NCBI GenBank assembly: GCA_900759225.1
Contig: CAAEUM010000211.1
Coordinates: 1-19,874 of the forward strand
Source: Lachnospiraceae bacterium
Lineage (GTDB): Bacteria > Bacillota > Clostridia > Lachnospirales > Lachnospiraceae
Reading direction: 5' to 3'
DNA: 19,874 nt
Numbering within the stretch: the first letter of the stretch is position 1; the number at the start of each line of letters is the position of its first letter. The notes under the pieces are model-generated. The model ran no database searches and was not told where the DNA came from. It saw only the letters and a list, made by a program, of their open reading frames with translations. This document shows positions 1 to 5,598 of the stretch, one piece after another. The translations under genes and the position numbers were made by a program.

Positions 1-2
1 AG

Positions 3-326
3 GCTGTTTCTGAAGCTAAGAAGGCAGCTCCGGCTGCAAAGGAAACAACAGAAAAGCCAGCAGCGCCGGCAAAGAAGGCGGCAGCACCTGCAAAGCGTAC
101 AGCAGCAAAGCCAGAGGATGCTTTAAAGGCAGTGGTACATATCCAGTTTGGCGGAGATAAGGATATTGTTGCAAAGGATATTCTTGATAAGGCAGTGGAG
201 AATTACAAGGCATCCCACAAGGATGTGCAGGTAAAGAACATTGAGCTTTACATTGTTCCGGAAAAGAATACCGCTTACTATGTAGTAAACGGTGAGGAAG
301 CTGAGGAGAATCAGATTCAGCTGTAA
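3..326 (+). CDS. DUF6465-like Lys/Ala-rich protein, 5'-truncated
   Basis: The reading frame is open from the window edge to a TAA at 324-326, so the true start lies upstream. The visible 107 residues fall in two parts. The first ~42 are a low-complexity Lys/Ala/Pro stretch (AAPAAK-, APAKKAAAPAKR-like units) resembling histone H1 tails. The remaining ~65 form a compact alpha/beta domain with motifs VVHIQFGG, VKNIELYIVPEKNTAYYVVNG and an acidic C-terminus. This layout matches small Lachnospiraceae/Clostridia proteins labelled DUF6465. Their biochemical function is unknown to me. The basic tail suggests nucleic-acid or polyanion binding, but that is inference. It is followed at once by an intrinsic terminator, so it is the last gene of its transcript. 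Confidence 0.75.
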   Translation, partial: AVSEAKKAAPAAKETTEKPAAPAKKAAAPAKRTAAKPEDALKAVVHIQFGGDKDIVAKDILDKAVENYKASHKDVQVKNIELYIVPEKNTAYYVVNGEEAEENQIQL

Positions 327-348
327 AAAGATGGAAAGAATGGATAAT

Positions 349-386
349 CGGGCTGCTATACCCAGTTAGGTGTGGCAGCCCGTTTT
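349..386 (+). terminator. Intrinsic terminator after the DUF6465-like gene
   Basis: The arms at 349-362 and 369-382 can form a stem of up to 14 bp. Its base is CGGGCTGC paired with GCAGCCCG, its upper part contains a few G-T wobbles, and the loop is 6 nt. TTTT follows at 383-386. It lies 23 bases after the upstream stop codon and just before the rsmF ribosome site. Confidence 0.75.
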
Positions 387-405
387 GCGATAAGGAGGAA
401 ATGGG

Positions 406-1842
406 ATGACCAAGCTGCCGCAGCGTTTTGAAGAGCGGATGAAACAACTGTTGGGAGAGGAATATGAGGCTTTTCGGGCCAGCTATGAAAAGGAACGGGT
501 CCAGGGCCTTCGTTTTAATGAGCTGAAAGCAGGGGATGAGTTTGAAGGGCTGGCAGCCAGGCTGGAAAAAGAGATGGAGGGTTTATCCCTCTCTCCTGTT
601 CCCTGGGTGAAGGAAGGGTATTACTACACCGGGACAGCCAGACCTGGAAAGCATCCTTACCATGAAGCCGGCCTTTACTACATCCAGGAGCCAAGTGCCA
701 TGGCAGTAGTGGAGCTTCTGGATCCTAAGCCGGGAGATGCAGTGCTGGATCTGTGCGCAGCTCCCGGAGGAAAGTCAAGCCACATTGCTTCCAGGCTGGG
801 CGGACAGGGGTTCCTGCTTTCGAATGAGATCCATCCTGCCAGGGCCAGGATATTGTCTCAGAATATGGAGCGCATGGGCGTTTTTAATGTGGTAGTTTCC
901 AACGAGGATTCCTCAGTGCTGGCACAGCATTTTCCAGAGTTTTTTGACCGTATTGCAGTAGATGCCCCTTGTTCCGGGGAAGGGATGTTCCGCAAGGATG
1001 AAGAGGCGGTAAACCAGTGGAGCGAGGAACATGTCCATCAGTGCGCTGCCCGTCAGCAGGAGATTTTGGATAATGGAGCCAGGATGCTGAAGCCGGGAGG
1101 AAGGCTGGTGTATTCCACCTGTACCTTTGCGCCGGAGGAGAATGAGCAGGCAATCAGCCGTTTTCTCCTGCGACACAGTGAATTTTCCCTGGAGCAGGTT
1201 CCGCATTATGAGGGATTCTCAGAAGGACGCCCTCAGTGGGCCGGGGAAGAGGGAACCGGGTTTCCATTGGAACGGGCGATCCGTATCATGCCTCACAAGC
1301 TGGAGGGAGAGGGGCATTTTATTGCAGTTTTAAAGAAGTCAGAGGGATTGAGTCAGGCCTCTTCCTGTAAAATGCCGGTTTATCTGGATAAGAAGAAAGA
1401 AAGGCTGATCTGGAGCAGTGCAGAAAGCTTTTTGAAAGAGAATCTGGAAAATGGGGAGGAGCTTGCAGCGCGCAGGGAATATGTTATGTTTGGGGAACAG
1501 CTGTATCTTTTTCCTCCTCAAATGACGGATATGAAGGGCTTAAAAATTGTGCGTCCGGGACTTCACATTGGTACGGTAAAAAAGAACCGGCTGGAGCCCT
1601 CACACGCCCTGGCCCTTTCATTGCTTCCCGGCCAGGCAAAGCGTGTCTGCCGCCTTTCTCCTGATTCCCCGGAAGCAGTACGCTATTTAAAAGGGGAGGC
1701 ACTGCCCTGTGAAGGGCTGGATATTACAGGAGGCGACAAGGGCTGGATATTGATCTGTGTGGGGGATGTGAGCCTGGGCTGGGGAAAAGGGTCTGGGGGA
1801 ATTATAAAAAATCATTACCCCAAGGGCCTGCGCTGGGTATGA
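406..1842 (+). CDS. rsmF: 16S rRNA m5C methyltransferase, RsmF/NOL1-NOP2-Sun family
   Basis: SAM-dependent RNA cytosine-5 methyltransferase of 478 residues, the size of the RsmF/YebU-type enzymes that act on 16S rRNA. An N-terminal segment (1-~105) precedes the Rossmann catalytic core. Motif I is LDLCAAPGGK (114-123), motif IV is DAPCSGEGMF (186-195, Cys189) and motif VI is YSTCTF (236-241, Cys239). In this family the motif VI Cys attacks the cytosine and the motif IV Cys helps release product. The C-terminal part (~310-478) ends in HYPKGLRWV, a typical ending of the PUA-like RNA-binding domain of RsmF homologues. The start is supported by AAGGAGG at 392-398, seven bases upstream of the ATG. 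The stop (1840-1842) directly abuts the stop of the convergent pseudouridine synthase gene, with no terminator between them. The exact rRNA position modified cannot be read from sequence. Confidence 0.9.
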   Translation: MTKLPQRFEERMKQLLGEEYEAFRASYEKERVQGLRFNELKAGDEFEGLAARLEKEMEGLSLSPVPWVKEGYYYTGTARPGKHPYHEAGLYYIQEPSAMAVVELLDPKPGDAVLDLCAAPGGKSSHIASRLGGQGFLLSNEIHPARARILSQNMERMGVFNVVVSNEDSSVLAQHFPEFFDRIAVDAPCSGEGMFRKDEEAVNQWSEEHVHQCAARQQEILDNGARMLKPGGRLVYSTCTFAPEENEQAISRFLLRHSEFSLEQVPHYEGFSEGRPQWAGEEGTGFPLERAIRIMPHKLEGEGHFIAVLKKSEGLSQASSCKMPVYLDKKKERLIWSSAESFLKENLENGEELAARREYVMFGEQLYLFPPQMTDMKGLKIVRPGLHIGTVKKNRLEPSHALALSLLPGQAKRVCRLSPDSPEAVRYLKGEALPCEGLDITGGDKGWILICVGDVSLGWGKGSGGIIKNHYPKGLRWV

Positions 1843-2730
1843 TCATAAAAGGCATTCCATGTCTTTGGGCAGGGGGGCGGTAAATTCCATAGGATCCCCT
1901 GTGACCGGGTGGGTAAAGGAGAGGCAGAAGGAGTGCAGGGGCTGTCGGTCAATATAGCGGTAATCCGGGCAATAGAGAAAATCCCCAGGCAGAGGATGGC
2001 CTATATAGGACATGTGGACACGAATCTGATGAGTGCGTCCTGTATCCAGTTTTAAGCTGAGGCAGGAGAGATTTAAGTCGGGGTTGTAGGAAAGACGCCG
2101 GTAGTGGGTACAGGCGCTTTCGCCATGAGAAAAATCCACCTGGCGCTCAATGGTAGAGCCGTCTGTCCGGCCAATGGGGGCGTTGATGGTTCCCGCTTCT
2201 TCGGTACAGCCGCAGACAATAGCCCGGTATTCCCGGCGTATCTGTCGTTTTGCCATTTGCTGTGACAGGACGCAGGCACTGAGCATATGCTTTGCCAGCA
2301 GCAGGAGACCGGTAGTATCCCGGTCAAGTCGGCTGATCGCCCTGAATACGAAGGGTTCGTTTTTTTGACTGTAATACCAGGCAACGGCATTTGCCAGTGT
2401 GTTTTCAAAGTGACCCTGGGACGGGTGGACAGGTACGCCGGCATCCTTATTAATAACAAGGATATCCTCGTCCTCGTAAACAATATGAAGTGGAAGGTCT
2501 GCAGGGACAATATTCCGGGAGGGGGTATCCTCTATGAGAAGTGCTTTCAGGGTATCTCCGGCAGTCAGTTTATGATTTGTAAATACGGGTGCACCGTTTA
2601 AGGAAAGCCCCATAGCGGTGTCTCTTAAGTGCACCACCAGACGGTGGGAAAATCCCCTGCCCCGAAGAAATTCTTCTACGGTCTTATTCTGCTCATCTGT
2701 TTTTATGTTATAGGTAAAAAGACGCTTCAT
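1843..2730 (-). CDS. RluA-family pseudouridine synthase
   Basis: Converts specific uridines in rRNA or tRNA to pseudouridine. The 295 residues comprise an N-terminal S4-like RNA-binding region (~1-65) and the RluA catalytic domain (~80-285). The signature SRLDRDTTG (133-141) carries the catalytic Asp (D136). The usual residue before R is His or Gly; here it is Ser. Further family motifs are VINKDAGVPVHPS (92-104) and TGRTHQIRVH near residue 230. The gene is the second of an operon: its ATG overlaps the stop of the upstream polymerase gene in an ATGA arrangement (2727-2730), implying translational coupling. It may therefore be induced with the polymerase during the SOS response, which would be unusual for this family. 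Which RNA site it modifies (RluD/RluC/YlyB-like) cannot be decided here. Confidence 0.88.
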   Translation of the reverse strand: MKRLFTYNIKTDEQNKTVEEFLRGRGFSHRLVVHLRDTAMGLSLNGAPVFTNHKLTAGDTLKALLIEDTPSRNIVPADLPLHIVYEDEDILVINKDAGVPVHPSQGHFENTLANAVAWYYSQKNEPFVFRAISRLDRDTTGLLLLAKHMLSACVLSQQMAKRQIRREYRAIVCGCTEEAGTINAPIGRTDGSTIERQVDFSHGESACTHYRRLSYNPDLNLSCLSLKLDTGRTHQIRVHMSYIGHPLPGDFLYCPDYRYIDRQPLHSFCLSFTHPVTGDPMEFTAPLPKDMECLL

Positions 2731-4025
2731 TCAAAAACTCCTTTATTTTTACGGGCAGCTTCCTTGCGGCTTTGGCTCAGATGCTTTGCCTTGCTTGCGG
2801 CATGGTCTGTGACGGCATCTTTTTTCAGGAAGCTGGCGCGGCGGATGCTGTCTACGCCGTAACGGCTGCGGATGGAATCAACCGCCCGTTCCAGTTCTTT
2901 TTTCTTTTTGGCCTGAGGGTCTTCAAAGAGGCTCATCTGGGTAAAGTCATCCTCTGCGATCTTTCCGGCCCGCACACCCATAAGCCGGAGAGGTGTCATA
3001 TCCCAGGATTCTTTTAAAAGCCGGCAGCAGTTCTCATAAAGGGCAGAGGTGGAATCAGTGGGTTCTGAAAGGGTCATCTGGTGAGACTGGTTTTTAAATT
3101 CCCAGTCACGCAATTCCACGCATACATTACTGCACAGCACATTATCAGCCCGCAGCCTTGCACCTACGGTCTCACAGAGGGATAAAAGTACCTGACAGGC
3201 ATCCTCGTAGGCAGAAATATCCCGGGAAAGGGTAATACTGTTTCCATAGCCCTTGTTGACCGGATCTTTTTCTTTTACAGGTTCATTGTCAATTCCGTTG
3301 GCATATTGATGGATCAGGACAGCATATTTTTCTCCCAGATGGATCTTTAAAAGATTTAAGTCGCAGGAGGCCAGCTGCCCGATGGTGTGGATTCCAAGAT
3401 TTTGAAGCTTTTTCCGGGCGGAACCGCCTACAAAAAATAAATCGCCAATGGGAAGGGGCCACATTTTTTCAGGTATCTCTTCCGGAAACAGGGTATGACA
3501 CTTATCCGGCTTTTCGAAATCCGAGGCCATTTTTGCCAGCAGCTTGTTGGGGGCAATTCCTATATTTACAGTAAAACCCAGTTCGCGGTGAAGCCGTTCC
3601 CGGATCGTGTTGGCTGTCTTAAGAGGAGAGCCGAAGAGGTGAATTGTATCGGTCATATCAAGAAAGGTTTCATCAATACTGAATTTTTCGTGGTCAGGAG
3701 TGTATTCTTCCAAAAGAGCCATCATCTGACGGGAGCATTTGATATAAAAATCGAATCGGGAGGGCACAACTACAAGGTCAGGACATTTGCGCAGGGCCTG
3801 AGCCAGAGGTTCACCGGTGGAAATGCCGTACTTTTTTGCCAGAGGGGATTTGGCTAAAACAATGCCGTGGCGGGTGCTGGCATCTCCGCCTACAGCAGAG
3901 GCAATGGTGCGCAGATCCAGTGCTTCCGGATCCTGCCTTAATCGGTAAACAGATTCCCAGCTTAAAAACGCAGAATTTACATCAATGTGAAAAATCAGCC
4001 GTTCTTTTTCCTTTTGCCCTGTCAT
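2727..4025 (-). CDS. dinB: Y-family DNA polymerase (DinB/Pol IV-like)
   Basis: Translesion DNA polymerase of 432 residues. The metal-binding residues are visible as FHIDVNSAF (D15) and KFSIDETF (D118, E119). Compared with E. coli Pol IV (HVDMDCFF), the steric-gate Phe is kept (F20) while the preceding aromatic is Ala (A19) and the second Asp is Asn (N17). This DVNSAFLSW version is a separate clostridial branch of the family. The palm/fingers region covers ~10-170, a thumb HhH region follows (GSARKKLQNLGIHTIGQLA, ~200-218), and the little finger runs ~245-365. A basic tail rich in Ala/Lys has no obvious beta-clamp motif that I could fix. The ribosome site is AAGGAG about nine bases before the ATG. 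The promoter with a LexA-like box upstream supports SOS induction, and the downstream pseudouridine synthase gene overlaps by 4 bp. Confidence 0.9.
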   Translation of the reverse strand: MTGQKEKERLIFHIDVNSAFLSWESVYRLRQDPEALDLRTIASAVGGDASTRHGIVLAKSPLAKKYGISTGEPLAQALRKCPDLVVVPSRFDFYIKCSRQMMALLEEYTPDHEKFSIDETFLDMTDTIHLFGSPLKTANTIRERLHRELGFTVNIGIAPNKLLAKMASDFEKPDKCHTLFPEEIPEKMWPLPIGDLFFVGGSARKKLQNLGIHTIGQLASCDLNLLKIHLGEKYAVLIHQYANGIDNEPVKEKDPVNKGYGNSITLSRDISAYEDACQVLLSLCETVGARLRADNVLCSNVCVELRDWEFKNQSHQMTLSEPTDSTSALYENCCRLLKESWDMTPLRLMGVRAGKIAEDDFTQMSLFEDPQAKKKKELERAVDSIRSRYGVDSIRRASFLKKDAVTDHAASKAKHLSQSRKEAARKNKGVFE

Positions 4026-4082
4026 AGAAGCATCTCCTTATATTTTATCATGTTGGAGTCAAACGTTTTTGCCCCCTTTGAT

Positions 4083-4111
4083 ATTATACACGAATGTATG
4101 TTCGGAAGCAA
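4083..4111 (-). promoter_or_regulatory. Sigma-A promoter of the dinB operon
   Basis: On the minus strand there is a TTGCTT -35 (4106-4111), a 17-base spacer (4089-4105) and a perfect TATAAT -10 (4083-4088). The expected transcript start is about 50 bases upstream of the dinB ATG. The LexA-like box occupies the spacer. Confidence 0.8.
4091..4104 (-). promoter_or_regulatory. LexA/DinR box in the dinB promoter spacer
   Basis: The minus strand reads CGAACATACATTCG, a near-palindrome that differs by one base from the GAAC-N4-GTTC core of the Bacillus/Clostridium LexA (DinR) site (ATTC in place of GTTC). It sits between the -35 and -10 of a near-consensus promoter directly upstream of an error-prone polymerase gene, the classic position for SOS repression. 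LexA itself is not encoded in the window. Confidence 0.7.
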
Positions 4112-4113
4112 GG

Positions 4114-4150
4114 GCGTTTATGGATTTCATACATAAACGCTGCTTTTTTT
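4114..4150 (+). terminator. Plus-strand intrinsic terminator between dinB and dacF
   Basis: A perfect 9-bp stem pairs GCGTTTATG (4114-4122) with CATAAACGC (4132-4140) around a 9-base loop. TGC and a run of seven T (4144-4150) follow. The T-run makes it directional for plus-strand transcripts, yet no plus-strand gene precedes it: dinB runs away leftwards. It either stops antisense transcripts coming through dinB or is an attenuator in a long leader of the carboxypeptidase gene, whose ATG is 37 bases downstream. Confidence 0.65.
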
Positions 4151-4187
4151 GAATAGGATAGAATAATAACAGGCAGGCGGTGGATGG

Positions 4188-5411
4188 ATGAAAGTGGGAA
4201 GGCGCTGGGCTGCTTTTTTGATGTCAGGTCTTATGCTGTGGCTTGCGCCGTTTATAGCCCTGGCAGAGGAAAAGCCACAGGAGGATTTAAGACTTTATGC
4301 CCAGTCCGCCGTCCTGATCGATGCAGATAATGGGCGGGTCCTTTATGGAAAGGGGCAGGATATTATAAGGCCTATGGCCAGCACTACGAAGATCATGACA
4401 TGTATCCTTGCACTGGAGCTGGGGGATCTGGATGCTCAGATTACAGCCTCAGGAAAGGCTGCCTCTCAGCCCAAAGTTCATTTGGGAGTAAGAAAGGGGG
4501 AGCAGTACAGGCTGAAGGATCTGCTCTATGCCCTGATGCTTGAATCCTATAATGACGCGGCGGTCATGATCGCGGAGGAGATCGGAGGAAGCACCCAGGG
4601 CTTTGCCGATTTAATGAATGATAAGGCAGCGGCCCTTGGCTGTGAAAATACATATTTTATTACAGCAAATGGCCTGGATGGCGCTGAAACAGATAAACAG
4701 GGAATGGAGAGGATCCATTCCACCACAGCGGCAGAGTTGGCGCAGATAATGCGTTACTGCATTTTACAGTCACCGAAGCAAAAAGAATTTCTGGAAATTA
4801 CAGGGACACAGAATTATTCCTTTACAGATGCAAAGGGGAGCCGTTCTTTCCAGTGCAGTAATCACAATGCATTTCTGCAGATGATGGAGGGGGCGCTGTC
4901 GGGAAAAACAGGATTTACGGGAGGTGCAGGCTACTCCTACGTGGGGGCTTTAAAAAAGGATGGAAAATGCTATATAATCGCCCTTTTAGGCTGTGGCTGG
5001 CCGCCTCATAAAAGCTATAAATGGAAGGATGCAAGAACCCTTTACAGCTATGGAATAGAAAAATATGAGAGAAGGGATGTGTTCCAGACAGAAATAATTC
5101 CGCCTATCCCGGTGACAGGGGGCTTACATTGGAAGGAAAGCAGGAAGGAGATACCGGTCCATTTTAAACTGAGAGAGGAAGAACGCCATTTATACCTTCT
5201 GCTAAAGGATGGGGAGCAGGTAGAGGTCAGGAAACAGCTTCCTTCTATAATAAAAGCGCCTGTTTTGGAAGGGCAGCTGGTGGGGGAAATTGAGTACAGG
5301 ATTGACGGGATCCTTTTAAAGAAGGTTGGGGTTTATGCCGGTGATACAGTGGAAAAGCTGACTTTCAGGAGAGCCTGGAGCCTGGTTTTGGGAATTTTTG
5401 TAATGTCTTAA
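4188..5411 (+). CDS. dacF: D-alanyl-D-alanine carboxypeptidase (PBP5/DacF type, peptidase S11)
   Basis: Exported penicillin-binding protein of 407 residues that removes the terminal D-Ala from peptidoglycan stem peptides. The signal peptide is clear: basic MKVGRR, then a hydrophobic core ending ALA at residue 26. The three active-site motifs are STTK (65-68, nucleophile Ser65, Lys68), SYN (120-122, in place of the commoner SGN) and KTG (240-242). The C-terminal region (~285-390) resembles the beta-rich PBP5 C-domain. The protein ends in a short hydrophobic stretch, WSLVLGIFVMS, shorter than a full membrane helix, so it may attach only weakly to the membrane. The ribosome site is poor (GGCAGGCGG upstream). 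No neighbouring spoIIA genes are present, so a sporulation role as for B. subtilis dacF cannot be assumed. Confidence 0.9.
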   Translation: MKVGRRWAAFLMSGLMLWLAPFIALAEEKPQEDLRLYAQSAVLIDADNGRVLYGKGQDIIRPMASTTKIMTCILALELGDLDAQITASGKAASQPKVHLGVRKGEQYRLKDLLYALMLESYNDAAVMIAEEIGGSTQGFADLMNDKAAALGCENTYFITANGLDGAETDKQGMERIHSTTAAELAQIMRYCILQSPKQKEFLEITGTQNYSFTDAKGSRSFQCSNHNAFLQMMEGALSGKTGFTGGAGYSYVGALKKDGKCYIIALLGCGWPPHKSYKWKDARTLYSYGIEKYERRDVFQTEIIPPIPVTGGLHWKESRKEIPVHFKLREEERHLYLLLKDGEQVEVRKQLPSIIKAPVLEGQLVGEIEYRIDGILLKKVGVYAGDTVEKLTFRRAWSLVLGIFVMS

Positions 5412-5467
5412 AGAGGTTAAGCTTTTCTTACGAATTTTATGATTCTGTGAACTTTACAGGGTTCAGG

Positions 5468-5497
5468 TTGACATGGAAAGGTATTTGTCATTATAAT
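5468..5497 (+). promoter_or_regulatory. Consensus sigma-A promoter of the glucosaminidase gene
   Basis: Perfect TTGACA (5468-5473), an 18-base spacer and perfect TATAAT (5492-5497). The transcript would have a ~95-nt 5' UTR before the ATG at 5599. A TGAAC-N8-GTTCA inverted repeat (5448-5465) lies just upstream of the -35 and could be an operator. Confidence 0.85.
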
Positions 5498-5598
5498 AAG
5501 GTTAAAAATCATGGAAGCAGTTACCATTTATATAGAAAGGAATATAGGGTACACTGGCAGTATATGTGATGGAAAATACAGGAGAATAAGTACATAGC

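Noticed and set aside
16..447. 143-codon minus-strand open frame over the DUF6465-like gene and terminator
   Set aside because: Antisense shadow of a real gene with low-complexity composition, crossing a terminator and the rsmF start.
5448..5465. TGAAC-N8-GTTCA as a LexA box
   Set aside because: The spacer is 8 bases instead of 4, so it does not fit the Firmicutes LexA site.
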